From contig JAIUJO010000089.1 of the NCBI GenBank assembly GCA_023846275.1, forward strand, positions 1,194,501 to 1,258,500: a DNA stretch of 64,000 bases, written 5' to 3'. Source of the DNA: Vanilla planifolia (Eukaryota > Streptophyta > Magnoliopsida > Asparagales > Orchidaceae). The notes beneath the pieces were generated by a model. The model was not told where the DNA came from, searched no databases, and was given only the letters and a program-made list of their open reading frames with translations. Below are positions 27,440-40,489 of this stretch, piece after piece (the stretch's first letter is position 1; every line of letters begins with the position of its first letter). Both the position numbers and the translations under genes were made by a program.

Positions 27440-30400
27440 AGTGGGGTACTACAAAAAGGAAGCTCTTCCAAGTTCACGATTTGAACTTAGAAATAATAAA
27501 GAGATAAAAAAAAGAAAAAAAATGACCATAAGAGAGAAAATAAAATATAGCAAATTAAATATTCTCCTTTCTCTCTCTCTCTCCTCCCTCCTCTCAACTC
27601 CATATGCTAAAAGCCAAGAATATATTTATGGACAATTAAGTCATTATAAAACCCATTTACATGACAAGGTAGTATTGAATTCCATAACAATAAAAAAAAG
27701 TATCTCATTTTGATAATAATAAACACACTAAATATTTATTATGTAATCTAATTTATCTATTTAGTATATTTTATAAATTATCATAAGATAGGTAGACTCA
27801 CAGATCACTTACTATGGAGTAGATAAGAATACTCTAAAGTGAAGACAGAAAATGTTTTAGTACTATGATAATCATGTGTCCAAGAAGCACCTCAAAGAGC
27901 TTTAGAACTTCATAAAAAATGTATACGGATTAAAATCTAATTTGCTATGTTATTTCAAGAGCTTGCAATGCATTACACAAGCTTTCTAAAGTTGATTTAG
28001 TTGTGCTCTTTTAACCAATGATTTTACTTCAATCTATTTTGTGAAGCAATCAACTATCACAACAAAATACCAATGTTTGCCCATGGAAAATAGTTTCATA
28101 AACTAGGAAATTCCATAATACATTAATGGCTGTCATTCATCCTATTAGTCATTGAGGCAAATGTCTTTTAAAATGAAAATTTTTACAATCTCAACATATT
28201 GCGCAACATTCTTTTGCATTGTTGGCCAGCACAATTCTTGTTAAAAAAACTCATGGCTTGGTTATAACCAAAAGAATGGCACCAATAATCCACAAAGTAA
28301 ATGGATTTAATAATGTCAAACAGCTTGAAAGGTTGCATAACATTATTCCAAATTTTTAAGAACATGAAAGACATAACAGACGAGCTTCTTAATTCCATCG
28401 CATTGTCATAGTTTTTTATAAGCTACAATCTGATTTTGCCTCTCAATGGCTTGAAAATAGTTAATCCTCGACTTTATAGCAAGAAATGATTCTACACAAC
28501 GTAGCAGTATGACAATCTAACTTATATATGTCTCAAAATGTCTTTGGTGAATACATTTTCAAAAAGTCTCAAATGCCATCTGTGTTATCTTCACTTCCTT
28601 TCTTTAAACGTGCTTGATAAGATGCCAAAATTGCACTCGAGTCGATTGACATGCAACCCAAATTTTAATAATTCTTGAAAGTTCTCTTTAAGATCCTCAA
28701 CATAGGCGAAGAATTATTTCTTTTGACTAAAAACTCCTCAACATATGCATCAAGATTCATTCCTCAATGATGGCTAAAAACTATATTAACAATGTATTGA
28801 TATGTTACCCTTTCAATTTTTAAAACAAATGACATAGCCTTTTAGCAACATATTGAAAATTGATGATAGATGAAGTTTTTCATTGTCTAACTCAAAAATC
28901 CAAATCTATTGTCATCCAAAGAAGGCATTCAAAAAAGATTAAATGATTAAAAGTTGCAATCAAGCTCAATGAATCATCAATTCTTGACAAAAAAAAAATT
29001 TGGTAAAGACAAATAAGATAAAACAAAGAGTCGACACAAATGTGCCATTTGTCTGTTTTCTTGACAAGCAAAAACTTTTCCAACCACTTGAGGTATTACA
29101 CAACAACAATGAATCAAACCTTAAGAATATAAGCTAGTTCTCTTTAGCTAGGGATTGTTTTTCTTAGCTAAGTGTGTCTTCTTCTATCATATTCTTAAGC
29201 ATTCAAAGTTAACATTAAGATGTTGATAAAACATAACTCAAGTAACACCAACCATATCAAAACAAGACCAAGCAAAAATATCAATGTGCTGAGCTAGGAG
29301 TGAGAGAATGGTCTCCCTTTGCTATTAATTCAAACCCTTTGCTCTCCATTGAAGTTAACAAATATATTTATACTTTGGAAGGAACTAAAAGATCAATAAG
29401 AAAAGAAAAAAACAATCTATGAAGAAGAACCAAGATGTCCAATAAATTGATGAAATGCCACGACTTCCCATCATTGTACTCAAGTAGCAACTCTTCAACT
29501 GAAGCAGTTCTCCTTCAACATGAGAAACTTAATGGCGTAAGACTTTATCTGAACACCAGGGATCAAAAAGTGTGAGGAGTACCTGATGGGTGATGACCAA
29601 TATTGAAAATACTTAACAAAGAGTAATTTTTGGTAGGATTTTAGTTTAAAGGGTATAAAAATAAATAATCCCACATTGACTACAAAGATTGGAGATTTAT
29701 GTGATAATTTAGCCTTAAAATGTCTAAAAAAGTTTTGAGAATAAAACCCTCTTCGGTCAGAATCGGATGATCAAATGAAAAAAATCTCGAAATAAAACTA
29801 GGTTGTAAAATTTATACACAGAAGGTGTTGAAGCCATGATGTGAAATTTATTTATTGTAGGTAAATCAAAAATTACAAATAATGATATTGTCAGGTTCAT
29901 AAAATTTTCCATCTACATGACTACTTATATTTCATTCCCATATGCGAAAAAAGAAAGCTAACTTTAAGCTTAGTTTTTCTCCCAAGAAGCTAATTGGAGA
30001 ACCAACATAGGGTAGAACATGACTCAAACAAATGCCCATCTTATTGAAGGCATTCCAAAATAAAGAATCAACAAAACTACGATATCCACAATACCAAACA
30101 CACATCAATGTTTGCAATAAGTCATGTGAAAATGATGGTGGTTTTAAGAAATTCTAAATAACAAAGATGCTTTGGCTCAAAAGAGATTGGAAGCAAATAA
30201 AATATTCTCATTATTACATTTGACAAAGTGTTTGCCTTAAAAGATTTTAGAATTAATTTATAAGGGCATGCTTGATTCCCTCCAAAGTTCACCAAAATAA
30301 TACTAACATGTACTTAAACTTATCTCCATGGCCCTAAAGGGAGATGAAAAGTCTCGATAGGTCTTAAATGTTTTTCCTTCAAGGTGATGCAACACTAAAT

Positions 30401-33050
30401 GTGGAGTTTGAACCTCCTTTAATCCATAGAAACTACCTAAAGCATAATCCAATCACAAAGCTACTCAGATCAAAACTTGCTTCACAATCGTTGTAGATGG
30501 TGACACATAACTTTGTTCATTTCATATGATAGCTCTTCATGATTTATGAGTGCTTTATCATAGTTTATTATAGTACATCATAGTTCAATTCGAATTTTCT
30601 TGGTTCCTTCACTTGGCACCACATTGGACACCTTTCCATTGATTAAGACAACAGGAGGCATGGTTGGGAGCTTTTCATTGATTTCCAATCTCATTGATAC
30701 TTGCTTTGGCTAGTTAAACTCCTTTTTGGATGAATTCCCTTTAAACAAATTACATAAAAAGTGCCAAGGTTTAGAATAGCATTATCTTTTTTTATTTCTT
30801 TGTGATCTCACTTTATTTCTTCATGCTTTCTTTCCTAAAATAAGTTGTTGAAAATTAAGAAGAGTTTATTTAAGATTTTTATTTCCATGAACATTTCTTT
30901 CCATTTTTATTCTTTTTCAAGAACTCTTGTATTAAAAAAAATATAAGATAAATGAAAGTTTTAGATAATTTTTTTTGGTGATAACTCTTGCATAGCTTGA
31001 GGGCTTATGTTTGAGTAGACTTGAATATCAATCCAACATCTTGAAACTATTAATGACCTCCTTCTTCCTCTCTTTTTTTTCTTTTTTATTCCTTTTTAGT
31101 CTAAGCAAACTCAATAAACCTAAAAACCATCTTAAACCTCAAATCCCTCTCCCTTCCATCCTTGCTTAAACTTTTGCCAAATACCTCACTCCAAAACCTC
31201 AAAAATTATCACATGCTTTCCCTTTCTCAAGTTTACCTCACCTAAAATTAAATCACAACCTCTTCTCTTCTTTCCTCCCTTTCACTCTCAAAACCCTCAC
31301 TTTCATCATCCTCTCTCTACAAACCCTTGGTCAAGCCTTGCTTCCTCCTAAATAAAGCCAATTAACGATCCAACAAGTACCTAAGAGAGCTACTTTATGT
31401 CTATCTTTCTCCATTCTTACCATAATATTATTGCAGCTAACCTTCTTAAACAATTTTTGTAATCAAAGGCTTCATGGATGATAACAAAAGATAATGTGGC
31501 AATAAGAATTTACTTGAGAGATACATTCAATGGAGTATTCTCAAACTTTTGAAGAGGTAACTAATGGTCTAAGATGGCTGATAATGATGTTATCAATTAC
31601 TCCCTTAATGAAAATATTTAGATTTCTTCATTGTTGAGGTGAGCTCATTGGTAATTTCCTTAAGCCTACTCTTGCTTCCAAATGTGTTGGAAATAAATAA
31701 GTCTTCTTCATTAACTAGACTAATAAAAGTATTTCAGCAAGATATGAGATCGTAAACAAAGCCTTGGCTTCTCAAATTCATTGGCCCAAAGAAAAAATAT
31801 TAAGGATGCTTGAGTCACCTAGGTTTCTTCTAGCTCCACCTCACTTGGGCTTTCTTGGAAACATTGGAGGTAAAATTTGGGGCTTCCATTTTAATTTTGA
31901 CTAAGATCAGGAAAACATTCAACCAAAATCTTCTGGCTTGACATAACTAGCAAAGGAAGAAGCAAAGATCCCTTTCAAAAACTTGAAATTTGGAATAACG
32001 AGATACCTCTAAAGCCACTTTGATGTTGCATCTATGAAGCAAGATGGAGAAAATTGTTCACTTAATTGCACCAAAAAGCAAGAAAAAAAGACGTGTCTCG
32101 AATTCACATAAAAACATTTATGGGTCTGATTTGTCATAACAGAAAGTAGGAATTTTATATTTAGAAGGGAAAATAAAAAAATCCCCATTAAAAGAGGGGC
32201 AATTACAATGCCAATGTAAGATGAATAGCCAAGACACATCATACACCATGCCACACTCTTTGCTAAATGAACACATTCAAGCACAAGAAAGGTAAAAAGG
32301 AAATTAAGAAGTGGCACAAACAAAAGGTATCCCACTTGTAGAAATTAATTAACTAGCGTAGAAATAAAGGGAGATAAATAAGTCGAAAAATGATAGTTCA
32401 TCATAAGAAAATTAACAAGCTCATTTAAGACAATTGAAACTTGAGCTAGAATCGTAGACTTTAGTGGAACAAGAATTTCAAATGGATAGAAATGACCTTG
32501 ACAAAAATATTTCCAAATGTTACTAAAAGATGTGAAAGAATGGCTTAAAAGGAGGATCATTCTTAAGAGGTTGTGGGATAGAATTAGTGATCACTTACAT
32601 TGTTCAAACATTAAAAATAGGATCATTAACAAGCACAACGTTTTGAACTGTTGTTCTCATCTTCTATCTACAGATTAATTCCAACATGCAATTTTAGAAA
32701 AGTTTTGAAACTAATTGCAAATTCCAAGAAGAAGAAATGATTTACTTCCCTTTAGCTAAAGAATCACAAGAAGGTAATTTAGAGTTATTACAAAAAGGAA
32801 GCTCCTTCAAGTTTAAATATATGACTTAGGTAAGAATAGAGAGGGATAAGCAAAGAGAAATTCCTTAAAAGAGAAAAAATTATATTTAGCGAAATTGCCC
32901 ACCACACCCAAATGGTACATAAACTAAACAATAATGGAGTGGCAAGTTAATTATAACCAAAGAACAAGACCCTGCACATGATAAATTTGCAAATTTCATT
33001 AATATTTTGTACTTCTCTGAACTAAGTTTTATCTTATTCAACTTGAACAA
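27440..33050 (-). mobile_element. Ty3/gypsy-type retroelement fossil in a kinesin intron
   Basis: Minus-strand sequence at about 28.03-28.26 kb shows integrase features of Ty3/gypsy elements: a WPTMQKNVAQYV block as in the integrase zinc-binding region, and a HWYFVVIVDCFTK block as at the start of the catalytic core. Short diverged direct repeats begin at about 27446 and 32790 (both with ACAAAAAGGAAGCTC and TTCAAGTT), which may be the remains of LTRs. The interior between has no other domain I can name. It is old, broken in many places, and lies between kinesin exons at 33663 and 26482. Its strand matches that of the host gene. Confidence 0.6.
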
Positions 33051-34049
33051 TGATAATACCAATCATGCTTGATGAATCCTAATCAATTTGGACATTGAGA
33101 GTGATCCCTGTGACCCAACACCTTGAGAGCTATTTCTCTAACACCTGATTTCTTGAAATCTTACACCCTTTAACCTTGTTCTCATGAAAAGGTTTGTCGT
33201 GGAAGGCTGCTCCAATTTTAAAAAGTCATGCCTTATGTAACTCATCAAGTATAAGATGATCAAGCAAATTGTAACCTAACATGATAACTTTGCATATTCA
33301 TACAACATAAATGGTAAATAGCTATCATAACACTTACTAAAAAAGGATTAAATAAGTGGTCATGGTTTTTCTCTTGCATGCTATATAAATAACTAGAATA
33401 AAAATATCTAAACAAATGCCTCTTACTCCATATTTGGGATAATATATGTACCATCTATTAATATTTATGCATCCATGAACATAAGGTTTAATAAAATTTT
33501 ATTTAGATTGAATACCCATAAGCAGCACATAAGAAAATATCTAAATTTAATTTAGTTACTAATAAATGTTGAAAACATTAAAAACGTGGATCAGATAAAT
33601 TCACAAAAGAAAATTGAAATAAAATATATTACATAATGGATTTAATGCCTAGAATATACAACCTTATATCCATCAAGTGCACTTTGCACTAGCTATGAGA
33701 TTTCTAAAAACACATCATCCTCAGATGACTAATGAGAAAAAACATTGTCAAAAGTGCAACAATACTTTTGAGCTGTTTACAAATAAAGCAAAAGAAAAAG
33801 CATCAACTATAGAAGGCTCATCCTTACAGATTATAGTTTCCATAAGACATTATAAAACAGATGAAAGCTTGCATGTCATAAATTAGAAAAATTTTCCTTA
33901 CCACTATACATTGAATCAATGCCTCTCCCAAGAGACTCAATGCTTGTTGGATATGAAATAACTAAACCATCTGCTCCCCTAGCATCAACGTCTGACAAAA
34001 AAGGTCGCACTCTACAAAAACTCGAATGTTTCCTTTTAGTTCCTGCAAA

Positions 34050-35170
34050 ACATTAAAGCTCAACAAAAGTATAATATGTGTGGTATAAATATCAAATATG
34101 AATATACATTTTGGACATGTTTCTTATTCAACTTTCCAATGGAATGGCTATGAAAGGCTCTAAGATTTAAGGAAAAAGCGACAAAGAAAAAAGAACTTTT
34201 CTTTAAGACAACTATCTAGGGTTCAAATGCCAGATCGCCAGTCCAATTTTAAGTGTTTTGCTACCCAATGATGTAGCTTTTATGAAAATATCAAAATATT
34301 AACAAACACTTTGGCACGGAGAAACATATCCTTGCAAATGGAGACACATACATGGCTTGTGGAAAAGAAGAAATTGAGTGATACACATGCATGTTTATTG
34401 GTTTGGGAGCAAAACAAGAATTTCAAATAGTTTAAAACTTATTTCAGTCCAACACTCAGCCGAATTATTCGTTTGGTTCAACTCAAGGTTTCAGCTAATC
34501 TTGGCTAAAATCAATGTCCACCACCCTCAACCTAATTTTTTCTTCGAAATCCATTACCAAATTACCTAAATACCTTCATTTTCTAACAATAAAAGAGTTC
34601 GGGTGGGTAAGTTAGAAAATGCTCTTGATAGCTACAATAATGGTTCTAATGGATGAGGTTTACAAGACTTAGTGTCACCAATTTCAAACACCAAAGAATG
34701 GTTTCACATTCAATTTCTCTTTTGCTAATATTTCCCTTGCTCAGTTTTCCATAACATTACTTTTACGTTTATTCTTTTAATAATTTGCTAATTGATAACA
34801 CAAATAAATATTGCCTAACTTAAATGTTTAATTAAATATCATTGATTTTGAATCTTATCCTTTTATTGTATTACCTACTTTTAACTTTTCAACAATACTC
34901 TTTTTAGTCACATGGATAGATTATAGCCACTCAATTTTTTAACAATATTTTTTTATAATTTGTTTTGCATCACCTAGCCACATAGACAAGTGATCATTAT
35001 TGTTTTTAATTGTGTTATTTATATCTTTTCCTTTTTAGTACCCAACCCTGATGTAGGACAAAAGGGGGTAGGGTGACACGAAAAGATACAGGTTTGTGTG
35101 TGTAGATAGAAAATGAAAGGGAAATGGTAAAACTTTAAATTTTGGGATAGGAAGATGGATAGTAGAACCA
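34050..35170. other. kinesin intron/unassigned AT-rich DNA
   Basis: Between the neck exon (34042) and the LTR-like insertion. No stalk exon or other feature was found here. Open frame 34378-34569 looks random. Confidence 0.45.
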
Positions 35171-35187
35171 GCGTCGGGGATAACTTA

Positions 35188-35373
35188 CTGGTGTGGCATC
35201 TCACCACTTGGACCTCGCGTCCCTCCTCCCAGTTTCAGAGCTTTATAGACTGGAGTGGCGTCTCACCACTTGGACCTCGCGTCCCTCCTCCTAGTATCAG
35301 AGCTTTATAGACTGGAGTGGCGTCTCACCACTTGGACCTCGCGTCCCTCCTCCCAGTATCAGAGTTTTGACGA
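35188..35373. repeat. 62-bp tandem repeat, three copies
   Basis: Units start at 35188, 35250 and 35312, each running CTGGAGTGGCGTCTCACCAC, TTGGACCTCGCGTCCCTCCT and then TCAGAGCTTTATAGA. Copies two and three are nearly identical and copy one has a few changes. Confidence 0.93.
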
Positions 35374-35640
35374 GTCGGCATGTCAAAGACACTCAGAGCA
35401 CTCACGAACTCAGAATGGAAGCAAAGAACACTCAAAAGTTTGCATTAACTGTATTCAATCCCTTACAACAGAAGAGGACTCCCCCTTATATAGGAATCCA
35501 TAAGGGTACAAAAGACATTTGACTCATAACATGGGAATACTAAAGGACACATGGGTAAACTAAAAGTCACCTAAAAAATACAAATAGACTCTTAGAAATA
35601 TGAGAAAATAATGAAAATTAAGTTCATTCCCTAATTTCAG

Positions 35641-36000
35641 ATGGTCGGAGGCGCGGCAACGGCGGCGGCGGCGGCGATGCGGGTCGGTGCGGGCTGGCGC
35701 GGGTCGGTGCGGGCTGGTGCGGGTCGGTGCAGGCTGGCGTGGGTCGGCGATGGTCGCAGGTCGCTGGAGCGGGTTGGTGCCGGCTGGCGTGAGTCGGCGC
35801 GGGTCGCAGGTCGCTGGCGCGGGTTGGTGCGGGCTGGTGTGGGTCGGCAGGTTGGTGCGGGTCGACGAGCCCGGGCGGGACTCGGGTGCGGGTCTGGCTC
35901 GTCGGTCGAACCCGGATCAGGTTCGGCGGCGGCTCCGACGGTGGACGGCGCGGCAGGCGGCGGCCGTAGGCGACGGAGGGAGCCGGCGGCAGGATAAGTG
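35641..36000. repeat. GC-rich degenerate minisatellite
   Basis: An abrupt GC-rich island in AT-rich DNA, built of repeated 10-base steps such as GCGGGTCGGT and GCGGGCTGGC, with a 50-base higher-order unit starting GTCGCAGGTCGCTGG at 35753 and 35803. Long frames cross it on both strands (Pro/His/Arg-rich on minus, Gly/Arg/Ala-rich on plus). These come from the repeat composition and are not called as genes. It is dense in CG dinucleotides and would be a strong target for plant CG methylation. Confidence 0.85.
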
Positions 36001-36299
36001 TTTTTCGCGCAGTTTTGGTTCCTGGGAGTCCGTTTGAACTCCGAATTCGATTCCGAAAGATGTTCCGGAATCCATGTTTCGGCGCGTACGTCACTGCATC
36101 ATTTTTTACCTCATAATATTTCAAAAAATATTTGAAAATAAAAATTGTTCCCCTGTTGTTCGTGCAACGCCAAGCTTTGATGTCCGCATCAAACCCCCAT
36201 AACTATATGGACAAATGGTGACCATATTAATTTTACAAAATATCCCATTTATTTTCAATAGTTCATTTCTTTTCAATGCTGCTGCACCTTATCAATAGT

Positions 36300-38247
36300 T
36301 AAGCACATTAGTGTTATACACACGCAAGCTACCTACATGCATGGATAGACCCTTGGCTTGATAATAGATTTGTGCACCTCAGGATGCACACTAGCCAAGA
36401 CAGACGTTGATAGGTGCAAAATTTGTAAAATTTGAGAAATTTTTAAATTTCAATCAAAATCACAATTTTTATATTTAAAAACTATATACCAACAACTATA
36501 TTAAAAGGTAGAAATAATGAATGAAATAATACCAAAAAATTCAAAAAAAATCTGAGACGTCATTACTCATAGAAAGTCAGAACTTGAGAAATTCAACGAG
36601 AATCAGAAGTTCGTAAATTCAAAACCATTTAAATGAAATCTTCTTGTGGAATTCAACCTCTTTGTGATAAAAACCCTCTTATCCTTCTCTTTCCCCTTCT
36701 ATTTTTGCTTACCATTATTACACTTCCACTTCTGTTGTTATCATTCTAAAAAAAGCCTATTGAAGAGGGTTCAAGATGAGAAAACCTCACAAGAAGATCA
36801 TTGAAAATTGATTTTAATGATAATGACAACACTATCATTAGAGTCACAATTGAAAGTCACATCCATAATTTATTAACAAAGTTTCTAGAACAAGTGCTAC
36901 TTTGGAAGCATTAACAAGTGGCATGGCTAAGAATTATCAATAATAACTCATCATGTTTCTTTGCAATTTAACATTGGTCAACTGACAAGAAAAAGATGTA
37001 ACATGTCAACATGCTAACTAGGCATATGCCCAAGCACTCACATCAAAGGAGCAAGCACCTATAAGGCCCAAGTTATAGGGATCATGGTTCCATTTGTAAG
37101 AGGAAAAGAGCAAATCTAAGAAAAAATCGATTACATAAAAACCAATGATATTAAAAGGCACCTTGTTAGAGAAATATTTAAATCTTTTTACCACTCACAT
37201 TGCTTTTATTGTTGCTAACTCATTGTACTTCTAAAGCGTTGTGACTACTGTAGAGATCACAATAGGCTCTTAAGTAAAGTCACTCATAACTTCAAAGGTT
37301 GTCAATGTCTTTTTGAAATGGAAAAACATAACATGCAAACAAAAAAAACATGCAAAATAATGGCATTTGCATCTAACATCAAGTGTATCACAAGGAAAAA
37401 AACTCATTGTCATTAGGTTTTGGAGAAGATCTTTTGCAATATTGATGTTTGATTCGAAATGCCATGTTGTTGCTAAGGTTTTCACTCTATTATCAATATA
37501 AAGTTTCTATTATATATTCTATATTTATTGCATTCATTCTTCTATTATCACTACTTTTGGCTCAAGTATGGGATCTTTTGATCTATTGTACCCCTTTTGA
37601 GTTGCATAATGAACTATAGTATATTACTCTTCTATGGATTGTTATGAATTTTTTTCTACCTACTTTTACAAAAAAAAGTACAATGGAGTAAGTTTGATCT
37701 TTTATGATTATGAGTAAATATAAACAAAAATTGTCCAAGTCACTTACAAATTTCTATTCATTACTTCATCCTTATTTTTTCTTAGTTATACTACAAGTAC
37801 ACACCCTTTTTAAAAATTAGTATTTTAAAATAAGGCTATTTTTATCTTTGTGAATTTTTGAAAAAAAATGAAAATAAGTACAATTCAACTTACTCTTATG
37901 CATGTCTCAACTCTTCAAAACAAGCTAGCATTCAACAACATTGTTACTACAAAAATTTCAACCATGTTCTATGGCAAATTACTAGACTAGAAAAAGGTTG
38001 CTGATTAAAAGGCATTTGTCAGATGAAAAATTAAGAAATTGACAGATTCATTTAAGCTATGGTAGCACAACCATGAAACTCTATTTCTTAGTATATAAAT
38101 AAAGAGTGGTAGCATACAAAATTTTTAACAAAAACATAGAGTTAGAATGAAAATAATTGAGGGAAAATTACATGAAGAAAAGGTTTTGTTTTTTAATTTG
38201 GAGTGCATTTATAAGATAGTAAACTCAATTTAAATTAATAATCTTAC
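36300..38247. other. AT-rich DNA in the kinesin stalk region
   Basis: Lies between the LTR-like insertion and the stalk exon ending at 38248. The family's remaining stalk exons would be expected here, but I could not find a convincing match. No other feature was seen. Confidence 0.45.
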
Positions 38248-39499
38248 CCTCATATTCTCAAGTTGATTCCTAAGCAAGCTAGCCTGATTTGTTAATCTAG
38301 TAACAATCTCCACCAATGCATTTTTCTCCTTCTGTAACTTTGATATAGTATCACCATTCTTGATAGCATTAGCCTGTAGCTAAAGATTATACTATTGCAA
38401 GCTATTGTTGTACTCTTCTAGTAGTTTGTTTGTCCCTTCAACCATTTTTATCTATGTAGCTGACTATTAAGATGATTTATTTCTTGTGTAGCTTTCTCAA
38501 GATCTTCCATGAGACCATAACGTAAATTTTCAGAAGTAGCCCTTGCTTCAGCTTCTTTCTCCTAAGCTTTAATGGCAACCTGATATGTTTCATGAGTATT
38601 GTCGTTATATATAAGTCAATAAAGAAACTATAGTTAATGTTTAGAAGGTACCAATTTGTTGGACTCCTTCCTCTTAAGATTCTTCTCTAAGGACACCTTC
38701 ATTGTCTGGTATTCCTCAATCAGTGAAGAAAACTCTTTTATTTTGGAATTCTGAAAAGAAATGAAATTTTCCAAAGTTTAATAGTAAAAAAAATTCATCA
38801 TCGCATGAAAATGTAAATTAAAAACATTCACGAATTTCAGAAAGCTTTCTCTTTTCTGACTCCAACAAACTATTGAGCTCATCCTGTATCGCAAGATGAC
38901 AATCTTCTAGATCAATGTACCAACTAATACAAGACTTTAGCCTCTTGGTGTAGTTTCTCATATCATTCATCCTTCCCTGCAAAAATAAAGCTGTAAAAAT
39001 TAGAATAAACAAAATTACTCAAGAAAAAAAAGAGACAGATTGTTATGTAACATAAAGATTAGGAAGCCTAGTTGCATGGACATCTGCTTTGCTTCTGAGC
39101 TTTGATTTCTCAGACAGTAACTTCACTACATCCTCCCTTGAGTTAAACACAACCCCGACACCATCACAATCTCCATTAGAGCTGGCAATATCGTGAACAC
39201 CTCCATTATCCCTATATATTGTATGCATACTCGATAGAGGTAGGAGACAACGTGCGGAGTTTGCCTTCCGTACCATATTTCCGCCTCCAATCTTCTGTCG
39301 CCTATTTATCTGTGATTCGTCCAAGTACTCGCTATTCTGCAAACCAATCTACACGTAAGAATTACATGCCAAGGAGAACACTAGCCATAGAACAGATTGA
39401 AACTGAATGTGGGAAGAAGTAAACCTTAGATTTGAGCGGCTTCGAGAAACATTATACCCAGCGGTCAGTGGGGGTTTGTTCTGGTTCCTCATGTGCATC

Positions 39500-40008
39500 G
39501 TCAATGATAAAAAAACGATCCAATGGAGCTACGTAGGGTAGGGCTGAAGTGGAGCCCAGATGAGGTGCAGTGGTTGGATGAGGAACAAAAGACAAAAAGC
39601 ATTAGACAAACAAATTACAAACGAAAGAATAAAAAAAACCTTTTCTTTATCTTTTCGGGGAATTGTTTGGTCTCGAGAATGACAATACTCTTGCTCTTCT
39701 GTTCTATAAACAAGAAAAGGAGCGAGGTTCGAGATTTGTAATTTATTGAAATGAGCATGCTTGAGATTCTGAAATGACCCAAACATGCCCTGTTAATAAT
39801 TACACGACCAACGAAGCAGCTATATTTATTTTCTTTCAAATAAATATTATTCAGCAAAAAAAGAAAACAAATAGAAATAACATTTAAAAACCCAACCTAA
39901 CGAAAAGAATGATTGCATTAATGTTTTTAGCTTAAATTTGAAAATGAGAGATTACAAAATAAAGCTTTGAAAAAAGTATATTAAAAAAGAGTTTTATATA
40001 AATAAATA

Positions 40009-40010
<2 letters not shown>
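39500..40010. other. 5' flank of the kinesin relic
   Basis: Directly upstream of the kinesin ATG at 39492, with mixed composition up to about 39780 and then AT-rich. It may contain the old promoter. Overlapping short frames on both strands (39523-39857) are not supported as genes. Confidence 0.4.

Positions 40011-40011
<1 letters not shown>

Positions 40012-40062
<51 letters not shown>
40012..40062. repeat. (AT)n microsatellite, about 25 units
   Basis: An uninterrupted alternation of A and T about 50 bases long, the longest pure simple repeat in the window. Likely length-variable. Confidence 0.95.
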
Positions 40063-40065
<3 letters not shown>

Positions 40066-40489
40066 CAATTAACAATTTAGAAAAATAGAAACAATATTTA
40101 AAATTTTATTGTTAGTCTAAACAAATTTTATCTTTTACTTAATATTATTTTTTCATATGATATTAGGATTTTGACTTACTATTTTGGAGTAAATTATTAA
40201 TAAATTAATATATAAGATAATAAATATGTAAAAAAGCATTATATTAATATTTGAATCAAGATGAATAGTGACATCATGGTCTATTTCATCGACCATACTA
40301 CTCTATGTTAGTAATGGTCCATTCATCATTGCTCTTTTCCCATTATTCTCTTAGTGATAGAATGAAAAGTTACACTACACTTTAGCCTAATTTGAGCGTA
40401 ATTTTTATGCTACAATAAATAATATCCAATATATAGACGATTTTTATATTAAGCAGAATACTTTTTTGAGTATCAATGTTCTCTAGTAT

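Larger units (their letters stand above)
35170..36200 (-). mobile_element. probable solo LTR with GC-rich upstream part
   Basis: Read on the minus strand, this has the order expected of an LTR: a long upstream part, a TATA box (CCTATATAAGGGGGAG, near 35490), a TTGTAAGGGATTGAATACAG-type start region, and a downstream part that ends in three 62-bp repeats. No gag or pol sequence is near it. The family is uncertain. On the plus strand the word AGTATCAGAGC in the 62-bp units resembles the initiator-Met primer site TGGTATCAGAGC, but the orientation disagrees with the TATA box, so I do not lean on it. The element lies inside the degraded kinesin stalk region. Confidence 0.5.
24839..39492 (-). pseudogene. 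KIN14: class-14 kinesin (ATK1/KatA type), degenerate unprocessed copy
   Basis: The parent family is a minus-end-directed motor with N-terminal coiled coil and C-terminal motor domain that focuses spindle poles. Minus-strand exons with kept junctions: 39492-39425 (MRNQNKPPLTAG), 39336-39052, 38976-38832, 38750-38652, 38579-38248 (stalk), 34042-33902 (neck ELKGNIRVF, start of motor), 33772-33663 (EISxLVQSALDGYK type), 26482-26322 (P-loop), 26241-26036 (VSMLEI, VVDVCSI), 25642 to about 25562 ([18 protein letters not shown]), about 25482-25373 ([10 protein letters not shown]), 25295-25191 ([20 protein letters not shown]), 25020 to about 24839 (MFVNIS to the C-terminus). Decay: stops in the stalk exon, in EIYNET, in the exon at 33.7 kb, at the end of the 25.2-kb exon and in the last exon; one-base shifts in the neck exon and after the P-loop; P-loop reads GQIGSSKT instead of GQTGSGKT, and SSRSH reads SSRSN. 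The exons for the rest of the stalk were not found between 38248 and 34042. The identity is certain, and the copy cannot be a working motor. Confidence 0.93.

Noticed and set aside
35290-35310. Initiator-Met tRNA primer-binding-like word AGTATCAGAGC
   Set aside because: It occurs inside 62-bp tandem units and on the strand opposite to the TATA box, so it cannot be taken as a true primer site.
35624-36124. 166-residue Pro/His/Arg-rich minus-strand frame and two overlapping Gly/Arg-rich plus-strand frames
   Set aside because: They arise from the GC-rich minisatellite; frames stay open on both strands because the repeat lacks stop words, and no domain is present.
39219-39857. Plus- and minus-strand short frames around the kinesin 5' end
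   Set aside because: They overlap the kinesin first exons or its flank and show no family resemblance.
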